DNA of 64,000 nt from contig NZ_JACYUD010000001.1 in the NCBI RefSeq assembly GCF_014841565.1, positions 736,753 to 800,752 of the forward strand, in the 5' to 3' direction. This stretch comes from Rhizobium sp. CFBP 8762. GTDB lineage: Bacteria; Pseudomonadota; Alphaproteobacteria; Rhizobiales; Rhizobiaceae. How positions within the stretch are numbered: position 1 is the stretch's first letter; the number at the start of each line of letters is the position of its first letter. The notes beneath the pieces were generated by a model. The model did no database searches. It saw only the letters and a program-made list of their open reading frames with translations, and was not told the DNA's origin. This document shows, piece after piece, positions 42,530 through 52,543 of this stretch. The position numbers and the translations under genes were made by a program.

Positions 42530-43735
42530 TCACTCGTGTCGCAGTGCCTCGATCGGGTTGAGGTGAGCCGCCCGGCGCGCCGGGAAGTATCCGAAGACCA
42601 CCCCGATCATCGCCGAAAAAACGAAGGCCACGAGAATTAACCCAAGGCTCGGCACGAAGGGAACGCCCAGCACCGTTACCGCGCCAAAGGCGATGCTTAA
42701 GCCCAGCAGAATGCCGATAACACCACCGAGAATGGACAGCGTCACCGCCTCCACCAGAAACTGCATGAGCACCTGATTTTCGAGCGCGCCGATGGACAGA
42801 CGAATGCCGATCTCTCGGGTGCGCTCGGTCACAGACACCAGCATGATGTTCATAATGCCGATGCCGCCGACCAGCAGGCTGACAGCGGCGACCGAACCCA
42901 GAAGCCCGGTCAAAAGGTTTGTGGTGCCGGTCATGGCGGCAGCCATCTGCGTCATATCGTTGACGGAAAAATCATCGTCACGCCCCGGTGCTATCTTGCG
43001 GCGCTCGCGCATCAACCCTTCGATATCCGATTGGATCTTGGCCGTAAACGCACCCTCCTCACCGGACAATACAATGTTGGAAATGCCTGTACTGCCACCG
43101 ATACGGCGCTGGAAAACACGAAGCGGCACGATAATTGTATCGTCCTGATCGTTGCCCATGCCGGTCTGTCCCTTTTTTTCCAGCACGCCCACAACCATGC
43201 AGGAAATTTTGCCCACGCGCATCTGCAAGCCTTCGGGTGCTGCGGCGCCGAACAGTTTTTGACGTACCGTCTCGCCCAGAATACAGGCCGTACGGCCGCC
43301 GCGCTCCTCGGACGGTAGAAACATCCGCCCGCTCGACAAATCCCAGTCGCGCACGGTGAAAAAGCCGTTATCGGTGCCCACCACGCTGGTCGCATGGTTT
43401 TGCCCACCATAGATCACGGTGGCCGAACCACGGTTTTCCGGCGAAACGGCGCGAATATCGGAGACCTGACCGCGAATGGCCTCCAGATCGCGGGTCGTGA
43501 ACGTCCGCGCCTCCGAACTCGCCCGTCCCGGCCCGAACTGGCCGGGCCGAACGAACAGAATATTGGCGCCAAGCTTCGACAGGTCCGCCGAGACCTGCGC
43601 GGTGGTGCCATTGCCAATGGTTACCATGCCGATGACCGCTGCCACGCCAATCACCACACCAAGGACGGTGAGGAAAGAGCGAAGTGCGTTGCGCCGCACG
43701 GCGCGCAGGGCAAGCTTGATCGCCTCAAACAGCAT
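42530..43735 (-). CDS. MacB-type ABC efflux permease
   Basis: Membrane subunit of a MacB-like mechanotransmission exporter, 401 residues. One helix (LRSFLTVLGVVIGVAAVIGMVTIG), a ~220-residue periplasmic MacB_PCD domain (SKLGANILFVRPGQFGPG, GRTACILGETVRQKLFG), then three helices with GGIGIMNIMLVSVTERTREIGIRLSIGA and VVFGYFPARRAAHLNPIEALR at the end. ATG 43735 has GGGAGA upstream and overlaps the ATPase stop by 11 bases. Unlike E. coli MacB, ATPase and permease are separate proteins. Substrate unknown. Confidence 0.92.
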   Translation of the reverse strand: MLFEAIKLALRAVRRNALRSFLTVLGVVIGVAAVIGMVTIGNGTTAQVSADLSKLGANILFVRPGQFGPGRASSEARTFTTRDLEAIRGQVSDIRAVSPENRGSATVIYGGQNHATSVVGTDNGFFTVRDWDLSSGRMFLPSEERGGRTACILGETVRQKLFGAAAPEGLQMRVGKISCMVVGVLEKKGQTGMGNDQDDTIIVPLRVFQRRIGGSTGISNIVLSGEEGAFTAKIQSDIEGLMRERRKIAPGRDDDFSVNDMTQMAAAMTGTTNLLTGLLGSVAAVSLLVGGIGIMNIMLVSVTERTREIGIRLSIGALENQVLMQFLVEAVTLSILGGVIGILLGLSIAFGAVTVLGVPFVPSLGLILVAFVFSAMIGVVFGYFPARRAAHLNPIEALRHE

Positions 43736-44429
43736 GTGCGTCTCCCGCACCATCCGATTCGATATGCCCATCCAGAAACCGGATCGTACGCCTCGCATAG
43801 CGGGCAATATCCGGCTCATGCGTCACCATGATGATCGTGATACCCTGATCCCGGTTCAGCGCCGTCATCAGGTCCATGATTTCGTAGGAGGTTTTGGTGT
43901 CGAGATTGCCGGTCGGCTCATCGGCCAGCAGAACGGCGGGATCGGTGACGATGGCGCGGGCAATGGCCACGCGCTGCTGCTGCCCGCCGGACAGTTCTGC
44001 GGACGAGTGATGTTCGCGCCCGCGCAACCCCACACGCGCCAGTGCGTGCATGGCGCGCCGCCGTCGCTCTGCGCCATCCATACCGCGATAGACCAGCGGA
44101 AGCTCCACATTTTCCACCGCCGAGGTGCGGGCCAGAAGGTTGAAACCTTGAAACACGAAGCCCAGCATATGCCGACGCAGCAATGTATGTTGTGTGCGGT
44201 TGAATCCGGTGGTCGACAAACCATCAAACAGATAGTCGCCATCGGTGGGCACATCGAGGCAACCGATGATGTTCATGGCCGTCGATTTGCCCGAGCCGGA
44301 TGGCCCCATGATCGCCACGAACTCCCGAGGCGCTATCGACAGGCTGACGCCTGCCAGCGCATGGATCGCGGCTTCACCCTGCCCGTAAACCTTCTGAACG
44401 TTGCGAAACTCCAGTATGGGTGTTTCCAT
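43725..44429 (-). CDS. MacB-type ABC efflux ATPase
   Basis: LolD/MacB-class ATP-binding subunit, 234 residues: Walker [11 protein letters not shown]-loop [22 protein letters not shown], signature [14 protein letters not shown], Walker [17 protein letters not shown], and switch His in [14 protein letters not shown]. It lies between the adaptor (six bases upstream) and permease (overlapping), forming an adaptor-ATPase-permease operon. An outer-membrane channel would have to come from elsewhere, as none is encoded nearby. Confidence 0.94.
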   Translation of the reverse strand: METPILEFRNVQKVYGQGEAAIHALAGVSLSIAPREFVAIMGPSGSGKSTAMNIIGCLDVPTDGDYLFDGLSTTGFNRTQHTLLRRHMLGFVFQGFNLLARTSAVENVELPLVYRGMDGAERRRRAMHALARVGLRGREHHSSAELSGGQQQRVAIARAIVTDPAVLLADEPTGNLDTKTSYEIMDLMTALNRDQGITIIMVTHEPDIARYARRTIRFLDGHIESDGAGDAHAV

Positions 44430-44435
44430 GTCAGG

Positions 44436-45722
44436 CTACCTTGCGCGCGCCGTCGCATCGGTAATCACGTCGTCGCCCTCCTTCACGTCTCCAGAGGTGA
44501 CAGCGGTAAACTGACCATCGGATGCGCCCGGCTGCATCGTGACCTGAACAGGTGTGCCGTTGCGAAGCAGCCATATGGCGGCGCCGGCAGCCTTATCCTT
44601 GGCTGGCCGGTTGCGCGGCCCCATGCGCGGCGGACGAAACAGCGACAGCAGACTGCGGCTTTGCTGAGCCGTGTCAGGCGGGGTAAACCGCAGCGCGGCA
44701 TTGGGTATCAAAAGCGCATCTTTAATCGCCTGCACGGTAATATCGGCGGTCGCGGTCATGCCGGGGCGCAGCAGGCCCTTGTCGTTATCCACCGACAGCA
44801 CGGCCTTGTAGGTCACGACATTCAGCACGGTCTCGGAGGCAAAGCGAATGCTCTGGATGACGGCTGGAAAGGTCTGTCCGGGATAGGCATCGACCGTAAA
44901 AGACGCCATTTGTCCGACAGCCACCTGTCCCACATCCGCCTCATCCACATCCACCTGCAACTCCATTCGCTTCAGGTCGCCCGCCAGCGTGAACAGCACA
45001 GGTGCGGAAAGCGAGGCGGCCACGGTTGCACCGGGGTCCACACTGCGGGTGAGCACCACACCATCGATGGGGGAAAGGATATCGGCGCGGGACAGATTGA
45101 CCTGCGCCTGACGCAAATCCGCCTGGGCAACCAGCACCTCGGCTTGCGCGCTTTTGCGCGCCGCAACGGCGGACAGGTAGTTGAACCGCGCGTCGTCCAG
45201 TTCCTGTGTCGAGGAGATATTGCGCCCCACCAGTTCCGTTTTACGCTTGAAAATCGCATTGGTGGAATCGGCTGTCGATTGCGCCTTGGCAACATTGGCT
45301 TCTGCCGCCGTCAGCTTGGCTTCGGCGCTTTGCAGATTGGCTTCCAGCGTATTCTTGTCGAGTTCGGCGAGAATCTCGCCCTTTTTGACCGGGCTGTTGT
45401 AATCAATGTTGACCTTGCGGATGGTACCAGACAATTCGCTGGACACATCCACCGATTCCGTCGGCTGCACCGAGCCGGTTGCGGTGACGACCACGGACAA
45501 ATCCCCGCGTTCGATTGTCTGGCTGCGATACGTCACCTGGGTCTTGGAGCCGGAGAACATCCAGACACCCGAACCGGCGAGCAACAGAACAACCAGACAG
45601 CCAAGAACCCACCGCAAAACCTTGCGGCGACGGGACGTACCCTTACCGGACGCGCCCAGAATTGCCGCAAGATCGGATGCGCGAGACGAATCCGATGGGG
45701 TTTGATTGTCGTGTGAGGCCAT
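44436..45722 (-). CDS. MacA-type periplasmic adaptor protein
   Basis: Membrane-fusion protein linking the MacB-type pump to an outer-membrane channel. 428 residues: N-terminal anchor VLRWVLGCLVVLLLAGSGVWMF (~36-57), first barrel/lipoyl half (GSVQPTESVDVSSELSGTIRKV), a helical hairpin with coiled-coil character (~105-195, LQSAEAKLTAAEANVAKAQSTAD), second lipoyl half ILSPIDGVVLTRSVDPGATV, and beta-barrel/proximal domains. First gene of the three-gene efflux operon; ATG 45722. Confidence 0.93.
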   Translation of the reverse strand: MASHDNQTPSDSSRASDLAAILGASGKGTSRRRKVLRWVLGCLVVLLLAGSGVWMFSGSKTQVTYRSQTIERGDLSVVVTATGSVQPTESVDVSSELSGTIRKVNIDYNSPVKKGEILAELDKNTLEANLQSAEAKLTAAEANVAKAQSTADSTNAIFKRKTELVGRNISSTQELDDARFNYLSAVAARKSAQAEVLVAQADLRQAQVNLSRADILSPIDGVVLTRSVDPGATVAASLSAPVLFTLAGDLKRMELQVDVDEADVGQVAVGQMASFTVDAYPGQTFPAVIQSIRFASETVLNVVTYKAVLSVDNDKGLLRPGMTATADITVQAIKDALLIPNAALRFTPPDTAQQSRSLLSLFRPPRMGPRNRPAKDKAAGAAIWLLRNGTPVQVTMQPGASDGQFTAVTSGDVKEGDDVITDATARAR

Positions 45723-45819
45723 TGCAGAACATACCGATGTTGGAACGAAACCGGCCTATACCACGTGCTTGCCATCAAGGCCCAATTAACATCCTGCAAT
45801 GTTTGCCGATGTTGCGACA

Positions 45820-46938
45820 TCAGTTGCGGACTTCGTGCACCCATTCGCGCCAGATCGCCACCAGCAGGGCCATCAGAACCGGCCCGACAAACAGGCCCAG
45901 AAAGCCCATGGTCTTGACGCCGCCCACCAGGCCGAAGAACGTGGGTAGAAACGGCAGCTTGATAGGCCCGCCCACAAGGCGCGGCCTCAAGGTCTTGTCG
46001 ACGATAAACAGCTCGACCGTGCCCCAAAGGAACAGTGCGACACCGGCAAATACAGAGCCGCTGGCCGCCAGATAAATGGACACCAGTGTAAAGGAGAGCG
46101 GTGCACCGCCGGGGATCAGGGCCATGAACCCGGTGATAATGCCAAGCGTGACCGGCGATGGAACCCCCGCCAGCCAGTAAGCGATGCCAAGCACGATGCC
46201 CTCGCCGATGGCGATCAGGCCCATGCCGGTGACGGTGGAACTGATAGTCAGCGGAACGATGCGTGACACCCGCTCCCACCGCATGGGCAGAATACGCTCA
46301 CCGAGATTATCCACCTGTCCGGCAAAGGATTCGCCATCGCGATAGACGAAGAACAGCGAAATCATCATGAACAGCATGGTCAGAAAGAAGGAGAAAGCCT
46401 GCGTTCCTGCCGCCAGCGCGCCCCGGTAGATGCTGCCGATATTGGACCCGCTGACCAGTTGCACCAGTTCCCCCAATGCGCCGGGGTGGCCGATGTAGCG
46501 TGTCCACTGCAAGGACATCCATTGCCCAACACCGGGAAGTGCGGCAACCCACAGGGGCACGGGTGCACCATTGGCATTGGTTTCCAGTGCCCAGGCAAGC
46601 CAGCTGCGGCTTTCATCGATGGCATAAGACACGGCAATGGAAATGGGCACCACCAGAAACGACAGAATGAGCAGAAGAGCGATGGTCGCGCCTATGGTGC
46701 GGTTTCCGCCGACCAGCCGCAGCAAGCGGCGGTAAAGCGGCCAACTGGCAAAGCCGATGACCAATGCGGCCAGCACGGGCACGAGAAAGCCCTTGAAGAA
46801 GTAGGCACCGGCCAGAAGAATGAACACGAGAAGCCAACGCGCGGCGGAAATAGGCAGCACTAGCGCAGATTTGGATGACGTGGCAGGACCGAACAATCGC
46901 GGCTCCTGCGGCACGGGGGTCTTCTCAATCGTACTCAA
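45820..46938 (-). CDS. AI-2E family transporter
   Basis: Multi-pass inner-membrane protein of the AI-2E/PerM (UPF0118) family, 372 residues with seven to eight helices. Members include AI-2 exporters and sodium-linked antiporters, so the substrate is open. Recognisable are LVFILLAGAYFFKGFLVPVLAALVIGFAS, PITIS-type region TISSTVTGMGLIAIGEGIVLGIAYWLAGVPSPV and GGAPLSFTLVSIYLAASG, VDKTLRPRLVGG, and FLPTFFGLVGGVKTMGFLGLFVGPVLMALL. No ATG gives a good start; TTG 46938 with GGGAGAGG five bases upstream is best. Confidence 0.85.
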   Translation of the reverse strand: MSTIEKTPVPQEPRLFGPATSSKSALVLPISAARWLLVFILLAGAYFFKGFLVPVLAALVIGFASWPLYRRLLRLVGGNRTIGATIALLLILSFLVVPISIAVSYAIDESRSWLAWALETNANGAPVPLWVAALPGVGQWMSLQWTRYIGHPGALGELVQLVSGSNIGSIYRGALAAGTQAFSFFLTMLFMMISLFFVYRDGESFAGQVDNLGERILPMRWERVSRIVPLTISSTVTGMGLIAIGEGIVLGIAYWLAGVPSPVTLGIITGFMALIPGGAPLSFTLVSIYLAASGSVFAGVALFLWGTVELFIVDKTLRPRLVGGPIKLPFLPTFFGLVGGVKTMGFLGLFVGPVLMALLVAIWREWVHEVRN

Positions 46939-47283
46939 ATGCCTCTCCCGGTTGCCTTGACCGATAACACCGGTGCCAAGCGTGCCTCTCTTGAACGCGA
47001 CCTGTATGGAGATATCAAGACAAATTGCGACAAACATTTAAAATCGGTGATTGACCGAGACGTTTTCATGGGCTGATCCGCGCTTCGGTTGAGAGCTGGA
47101 TTGACGTGTACGTCAATCATGACTACCACTATGAGTGAGGAGAACTACAAGCCGTTAAGGCCGCAAAACACAGGAGAGATGTGCTTTTGCACCGGCGGCT
47201 GAATTGGCCTATAGCTGATTTAGCAATCGGACCTATGCCTTGCGCTGCTGTTGGTTGTACGATTGACGATAGGGAGAGAGGCC
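46939..47283. other. Intergenic region between AI-2E transporter gene and fadD
   Basis: 345 bases with divergent promoters. The only clear element is the palindrome at 47101-47116. A 23-codon reading frame at 47131-47202 has no ribosome site and is not called. Nothing else is recognised. Confidence 0.6.
47101..47116. promoter_or_regulatory. Operator-like palindrome upstream of fadD
   Basis: TTGACGTGTACGTCAA, a perfect inverted repeat of 7-base arms around two bases, ACG at 47104 and 47110. It shares both arms with the 22-bp sites at 4256 and 34301 but lacks one 6-bp ACG step. It lies 167 bases before the fadD start. Confidence 0.65.
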
Positions 47284-48984
47284 ATGCCAGAACCATTCTT
47301 GCACGATGCCGTTGCACATCCGAAGCCATGGTTGCAGTCCTATCCACCGGGCATTTCGCCGACCATTCCCGCATCACCCTATTCATCCATCGGCGCATTG
47401 TTCGAAGCGTCCTGCGCGCGCTTTGCCACGCGTGCCGCCTACACATCCTTCGGCAAAACGCTGGGATATGGCGAGATCGAGCGCCACACAGCGCATATTG
47501 CCGCCTGGCTGCAAGCCCAGGGGCTGACCAAGGGCGACCGTGTTGCCGTGATGATGCCGAACGTTCTGCAAAACCCAATTTCCATTTTCGCCATTCTTCG
47601 TGCAGGTCTGATCGTCGTCAACGTCAATCCGCTCTACACGCCGCGTGAGCTGGAGCATCAGTTAAACGATTCCGGTGCCAAAGCCATTTTCGTGCTGGAG
47701 AACTTTGCCCGTACGGTGCAGCAGGTGGCACCCAGAACCAGCCTCAAGCACATCATCGTTTCCGCCATGGGCGATATGCTTGGTTTGAAGGGCGTGGTCG
47801 TCAATCTGGTGGTGCGGCGTGTTAAAAAACTGGTGCCGCAATGGTCGCTGCCGGGGCATGTACCGTTTCTGACGGTGCTGAAACAGGGAGCCTCACAAAC
47901 GCTCAATCCGCCATCGGTCAACCCGGCAGACACGGCTTTTTTACAATATACCGGCGGCACCACTGGCATTTCCAAGGGCGCAGTGCTGACCCACGCCAAT
48001 CTGCTGGCCAATATGGTGCAGATCGAACAATGGCTGGAAGCCGCCTTCCTGACAAAACAACGACCGGAACAGATGGTTTTGATCTGCGCCCTGCCGCTGT
48101 ATCATATCTTCGCGCTGACGGTGAACGCGATGATCGGGTTATCGACAGGGGGGCACAACATACTCATTGCCAATCCGCGCGATATTCCCGCTTTCGTCAA
48201 GGAGCTTTCGAAGATCAGGCCCCATATATTCCCCGGGCTCAATACGCTTTTCAATGCGCTCATGAACAATCCGGGCTTTGCAAAACTTGATTTGTCTACG
48301 CTGTTGCTGACGCTTGGCGGTGGCATGGCGGTACAAAAGCCGGTGGCTGACCGCTGGAAACAGATCACCGGCTCGAATATCTGCGAAGGCTATGGCTTGT
48401 CGGAAACCTCGCCCGTGGCAACCGCCAACCGGGTGGATTCGGAAGACTTTACCGGCACCATCGGTCTGCCGCTGCCCTCGACCGATATTGATATTCGCGA
48501 CGAGGCTGGCAACAGCCTGGGACTAGGTGAAAGCGGCGAAATTTGCATTCGAGGACCGCAGGTTATGGCCGGGTACTGGCAAAAGCCGGAGGACACCGCC
48601 AATGCCATGACCGCGGATGGGTTCTTCCGGTCCGGCGATATCGGCTTCATGGATACCAAGGGTTACATCAAAATCGTTGACCGCAAGAAGGACATGATTC
48701 TCGTCTCCGGCTTCAACGTGTATCCCAATGAAATCGAAGAGGTTGCCATGTCCCACCCCGGCGTGCTGGAATGCGCGGCGGTGGGGGTAAGCAACGAGCA
48801 GTCCGGCGAACTGGTTAAATTGTTTGTGGTGCGCAAGGACCCCAACCTGACGGAAGCTGACATCAGGGCGCACTGTGCCGAGCACCTGACCAATTATAAA
48901 CGGCCTCGCCTGATTGAATTTCGCGACGAACTGCCCAAATCCAATGTCGGCAAAATCTTGCGCAAGGACCTGCGTGAAACCTGA
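47284..48984 (+). CDS. fadD: Long-chain fatty acid-CoA ligase
   Basis: Adenylate-forming enzyme that activates fatty acids to acyl-CoA before beta-oxidation. 566 residues: P-loop YTGGTTGISKGAVLTHANL (~222), GYGLSETSP (adenine region), GEICIRGPQVMAGYWQKPEDTA, DGFFRSGDIGFMDTKGYIKIVDRKKDMILVSGFNVYPNEIEEV (hinge) and the C-terminal catalytic Lys region KSNVGKILRKDLRE. ATG 47284 has AGGGAGAGAGG upstream. The operator at 47101 ties it to the acyl-CoA dehydrogenase operon 43 kb away in the window. Confidence 0.95.
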   Translation: MPEPFLHDAVAHPKPWLQSYPPGISPTIPASPYSSIGALFEASCARFATRAAYTSFGKTLGYGEIERHTAHIAAWLQAQGLTKGDRVAVMMPNVLQNPISIFAILRAGLIVVNVNPLYTPRELEHQLNDSGAKAIFVLENFARTVQQVAPRTSLKHIIVSAMGDMLGLKGVVVNLVVRRVKKLVPQWSLPGHVPFLTVLKQGASQTLNPPSVNPADTAFLQYTGGTTGISKGAVLTHANLLANMVQIEQWLEAAFLTKQRPEQMVLICALPLYHIFALTVNAMIGLSTGGHNILIANPRDIPAFVKELSKIRPHIFPGLNTLFNALMNNPGFAKLDLSTLLLTLGGGMAVQKPVADRWKQITGSNICEGYGLSETSPVATANRVDSEDFTGTIGLPLPSTDIDIRDEAGNSLGLGESGEICIRGPQVMAGYWQKPEDTANAMTADGFFRSGDIGFMDTKGYIKIVDRKKDMILVSGFNVYPNEIEEVAMSHPGVLECAAVGVSNEQSGELVKLFVVRKDPNLTEADIRAHCAEHLTNYKRPRLIEFRDELPKSNVGKILRKDLRET

Positions 48985-49085
48985 TCGAACATCACAGGTT
49001 TTCTGTCGCTCAAAGGCGCGTGGGCTTGATTTGCTGAGGATATTGAGAAATATCTAAATCGATTAAATTCTCTAAGGAGCCCGGA

Positions 49086-50711
49086 ATGAGCGCCCATATC
49101 GACCAGCTGAAAGCCACCGTCAAAGACACCAACGCGACCGATATTCGTGCCGCGTTTGCAGCCGATAGCGGGCGGTTTTCGCGCTTCAGCGTCACATTCG
49201 ACGACCTTTTGTTCGACTATTCCAAAACCGCTGTGAATGACGCGGTGCTGAAAGGCCTGTTCGCACTGGCCGCGGACAGCGATGTGGAGGGCAAGCGCGA
49301 TGCGATGTTTTCAGGTGCTGAAATCAACATCACCGAAGGTCGTGCCGTGCTGCATACGGCGCTGCGCAACCGCTCCAACACGCCGGTTCTGGTCGGCGGC
49401 AAGGATGTGATGCCGGACGTCAACGCCGTGCTGGAGGCCATGGGCGCGTTTTCCGATGGTATTCGCTATGGTACGCTGAACGGTGCCACGGGCAAGAAGA
49501 TCACCGATGTCGTCAATATCGGCATCGGTGGCTCCGATCTTGGCCCCGTCATGGCAACCCTGGCGCTGGCGCCGGAGCATGATGGACCCCGCCTGCACTT
49601 CGTATCCAACATTGACGGCGCGCATATTGCCGATACGCTGAAATTGTTGGACGCAGAAACCACGCTGTTTATCGTTGCTTCCAAGACGTTCACCACGATT
49701 GAAACGATGACCAATGCGCAGACTGCCCGCGCATTCATCGCCAATGCCTTGGGCGAAGATGCGGTCAAGCACCACTTCTGCGCCGTATCAACCGCGCTGG
49801 ACAAGGTTGCTGCTTTCGGCATTGAAAGCGACCGGATTTTCGGTTTCTGGGATTGGGTCGGCGGCCGCTACTCCATTTGGTCGGCCATTGGCCTGCCCCT
49901 GATGATTGCCATCGGCAAGGAGAATTTCGGGCTTTTTCTCGACGGTGCCCATGCCATGGATACGCATTTCCGCACCGCACCGACAGAAAAAAATATTCCG
50001 TTGCTTCTTGGGCTCCTCGGCTATTACCACCGCAACGTGCTTGGCTACAGCACCCGCGCCATTCTGCCCTACGATCAGCGCCTGTCGCGCTTCCCGGCCT
50101 ATCTGCAGCAGCTTGATATGGAATCAAACGGCAAGAGTGTGCAGCTTGATGGTTCGCCGGTGGAATACAATTCCGGCCCGGTCGTGTGGGGCGAGCCCGG
50201 CACCAACGGACAGCATGCGTTCTATCAGCTCATCCATCAGGGCACGAACGTGATACCGGCAGAGTTCATGATTGCTGCCAACGGCAACGAGCCGGACTTG
50301 CGCCACCAGCATGAATTGCTGATCGCCAATTGCCTTGCCCAATCCGAAGCCTTGATGAAAGGCCGCACATTGGAGGAAGCCAAGGCACAGCTGACCTCCA
50401 AGGGGACGGACGAAGCCAAGGCCAACGAGATCGCACCGCACCGCGTGTTCACCGGCAATCGCCCGTCAATCACCTTCGTCTATGACAAGATGTCGCCGTT
50501 TGCGCTGGGTCGTCTGATTGCGCTCTACGAGCACCGTGTGTTTGTCGAAGGTGTGCTGTTCAACATCAACTCGTTTGATCAGTGGGGCGTTGAACTCGGC
50601 AAGGAACTCGCCACCGGTCTGCTGCCCGTGGTTGAAGGCAAAGAATCGGCGGAGGGGCACGACTCCTCTACCCAGGGTCTCGTCGCCGCTCTGTTGAGCG
50701 CTGCGAAGTAA
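49086..50711 (+). CDS. pgi: Glucose-6-phosphate isomerase
   Basis: Interconverts glucose-6-phosphate and fructose-6-phosphate. 541 residues, full length, with [57 protein letters not shown] and the signature [18 protein letters not shown]; the C-terminal catalytic Lys lies in [19 protein letters not shown] is eight bases before ATG 49086. It stands 101 bases after fadD and may have its own promoter. A strong terminator follows. Confidence 0.97.
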   Translation: MSAHIDQLKATVKDTNATDIRAAFAADSGRFSRFSVTFDDLLFDYSKTAVNDAVLKGLFALAADSDVEGKRDAMFSGAEINITEGRAVLHTALRNRSNTPVLVGGKDVMPDVNAVLEAMGAFSDGIRYGTLNGATGKKITDVVNIGIGGSDLGPVMATLALAPEHDGPRLHFVSNIDGAHIADTLKLLDAETTLFIVASKTFTTIETMTNAQTARAFIANALGEDAVKHHFCAVSTALDKVAAFGIESDRIFGFWDWVGGRYSIWSAIGLPLMIAIGKENFGLFLDGAHAMDTHFRTAPTEKNIPLLLGLLGYYHRNVLGYSTRAILPYDQRLSRFPAYLQQLDMESNGKSVQLDGSPVEYNSGPVVWGEPGTNGQHAFYQLIHQGTNVIPAEFMIAANGNEPDLRHQHELLIANCLAQSEALMKGRTLEEAKAQLTSKGTDEAKANEIAPHRVFTGNRPSITFVYDKMSPFALGRLIALYEHRVFVEGVLFNINSFDQWGVELGKELATGLLPVVEGKESAEGHDSSTQGLVAALLSAAK

Positions 50712-50728
50712 CAGGTCACAGGAACATC

Positions 50729-50760
50729 AAAAAAGCGCCTCATGTCTGGGGCGCTTTTTT
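50729..50760 (+). terminator. Intrinsic terminator of pgi
   Basis: Stem of A6-GCGCC and GGCGC-T6 around a ten-base loop, 17 bases past the stop. The symmetric A and T tracts make it potentially bidirectional. Confidence 0.9.
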
Positions 50761-50761
50761 G

Positions 50762-50867
50762 ATAGAGCATTTCCAGTAAAAGCGGAATCGCTTTTACGCC
50801 TGGACAATGCGCTAAAACAAAAGGTTAGAGCATTTCTGTCGAACACGTGTTCGCCAGAAATGCTCTA
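50762..50867 (+). repeat. Bru-RS/RIME-like palindromic repeat, copy g (complete)
   Basis: Full copy with TAGAGCATTTCCAG at the left end, AAAAGCGGAATCGCTTTT hairpin, and the 42-bp palindrome at 50826-50867 with a single mismatched pair. It lies between convergent pgi and the PfkB-family gene. Confidence 0.9.
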
Positions 50868-50874
50868 GTAATTT

Positions 50875-51801
50875 TTACAGGCCGATTTCCGTTTTCCAAG
50901 GCGGGTTTGCTCCGGCACGCGATACCGTCACCGCCGCAGCCTTCGCCCCGAGCGTCAACGCATTGCGGATAGCGTCTTCGCTCAAGTCTGCCACTTGCGC
51001 CTTCGTCAGCAAATCCTGCATTTTCAAAGATGCCAGAACGCCCGCATCGAACGTATCGCCCGCGCCGACCGTATCGACAACGGCCACGCGCTCGCTGGAT
51101 ACGTCCACCTTATGGCTGGCGGTGTAGCCAACGGCGCCGTCGCCGCCCTTGGTGATCAGCACCAGCTTGGGGCCGCGCTTCAACCATTCGGCAGCCAGAT
51201 CGTCATGCGAACCGTCCATGCCGAACCATTCCAGATCCTCATCCGAAAACTTGATGATATCGGACATGGCTGCCATCCGGTTCATGCGGCCAAGATGCGC
51301 GTCTTTGTCGGTGATGAAGCCGGGGCGAATGTTGGGATCAAACGAAATCACACGTGTCTCATGTTCCCGCGTCATCAGTGTTTCGTAGGTATGGCCGCAC
51401 GGGTCGGGGATCAGGCTGATGGCGCCGAAATGCAGCGCTTCGCAGAAATCTCCGAGAGCCGGCATATGCTCCTCGTTTAGCATGCGGCCTGCCGTATTTT
51501 CATCAAAGAACGCATAGGTCGCGTGGCCATTGACGAGTTTCACGAAGGCCAGCGTGGTGGGCCGGTCCAGCGTTGCGCAGGGGCCAAAATCCACATTGCT
51601 GGCTTTCAACGTATCACGCAGAATATCGCCGAACATATCGCTGGACAGCCCGGTGAAAAACCCGGTGGAAATGCCAAGCCGCCCAAGCGCAATGGCGGTG
51701 TTGAAAATCGCGCCACCGGCATGCGGGGCAAAGGCACTTTCGCCTGCCGCAGTCTGGCGCGGCAACATGTCAATCAGGGCTTCCCCGCAGCATACAATCA
51801 T
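50875..51801 (-). CDS. PfkB-family sugar kinase, fructokinase-like
   Basis: Ribokinase-fold kinase phosphorylating a sugar, most likely fructose. 308 residues: N-terminal CCGEALIDMLPR and GGAIFNTAIALGRLG with the sugar-binding signature, FDPNIRPGF, KFSDEDLEWFG, LVLITKGGDGAVGYTA and the catalytic DTVGAGDTFDAGVLASL (anion hole and base Asp). ATG 51801 has GGAG ten bases upstream; further in-frame upstream sequence is inside the gap to pyrE. It is 25 bases after pyrE, so probably the third gene of pyrC-pyrE-pfkB. Confidence 0.9.
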   Translation of the reverse strand: MIVCCGEALIDMLPRQTAAGESAFAPHAGGAIFNTAIALGRLGISTGFFTGLSSDMFGDILRDTLKASNVDFGPCATLDRPTTLAFVKLVNGHATYAFFDENTAGRMLNEEHMPALGDFCEALHFGAISLIPDPCGHTYETLMTREHETRVISFDPNIRPGFITDKDAHLGRMNRMAAMSDIIKFSDEDLEWFGMDGSHDDLAAEWLKRGPKLVLITKGGDGAVGYTASHKVDVSSERVAVVDTVGAGDTFDAGVLASLKMQDLLTKAQVADLSEDAIRNALTLGAKAAAVTVSRAGANPPWKTEIGL

Positions 51802-51826
51802 CGATCCAAACTCCACCTGTTGAATT

Positions 51827-52528
51827 TTATGAACGTGGCGCGAGCGCGCTGACACCGCCGTGTTTCGCCGACCATTCCAGCGGATTGTTGAGGAATGACT
51901 CGACTTCGCTGAGTGTATCGCGATCAAACAAGGCGCGCTCTCGCGCCACTGCCAGCGCGTCCCGCCAGGTTGCAATATTGTGCAGTGTTATGCCCTGTGC
52001 TGCCATATCGGCGCGGGCCTGCGGAAAGATATCGTAGAAGAACAGCGCCATGCCGTGATCGACAACGCCACCCGCAGCCCGGATCGCATCTATGAAGGTG
52101 AACATGCTGACGCCCGCAGTGGTCAGGTCCTCGATGACCAGAACCCGCGCGCCTTCCGGCAAAACACCCTCGATCTGCGCACCGCGACCGTGACCTTTGG
52201 GCTTTTTGCGCACGTAGATCATCGGCAAACCCAGACGATCCGCCAATAGGGCCGCAAAGGGAATGCCCGCCGTCTCGCCCCCGGCAATGACGTCGAAGGA
52301 CTCAAAACCGACATTGCGCAACACCGTTGCTGCGGCAAAGTCGATGACGCCGGAGCGAATGCGCGGATAGGACAAGAGCTTGCGGCAATCGATATAAACA
52401 GGGCTCGCCAGTCCCGAAGCCAGCCGATAGGGCTCGTCAGCGCGGAAATGCACCGCCTTGATGTCCCACAGCATACCGGCCAGCAGTTCGGCCATCACAG
52501 CGCGATCGGGAAAACTATTGGCAAACAT
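51827..52528 (-). CDS. pyrE: Orotate phosphoribosyltransferase
   Basis: Makes orotidine-5'-phosphate from orotate and PRPP in pyrimidine synthesis. 233 residues: [49 protein letters not shown] (catalytic loop Lys) and the PRPP-binding [21 protein letters not shown] precedes ATG 52528. It sits 15 bases after pyrC. Confidence 0.96.
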   Translation of the reverse strand: MFANSFPDRAVMAELLAGMLWDIKAVHFRADEPYRLASGLASPVYIDCRKLLSYPRIRSGVIDFAAATVLRNVGFESFDVIAGGETAGIPFAALLADRLGLPMIYVRKKPKGHGRGAQIEGVLPEGARVLVIEDLTTAGVSMFTFIDAIRAAGGVVDHGMALFFYDIFPQARADMAAQGITLHNIATWRDALAVARERALFDRDTLSEVESFLNNPLEWSAKHGGVSALAPRS

Positions 52529-52543
52529 GTCTCTCTCCTGTGA

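Noticed and set aside
43476-45716. A 746-codon open frame on the plus strand across the efflux operon
   Set aside because: It is antisense to three genes with clear MacA/MacB motifs, has no family features, and long antisense frames are common in GC-rich DNA.
47131-47202. A 23-codon frame in the fadD leader as a possible leader peptide
   Set aside because: No ribosome site before its ATG, no run of regulatory codons, and no hairpin pair for attenuation.
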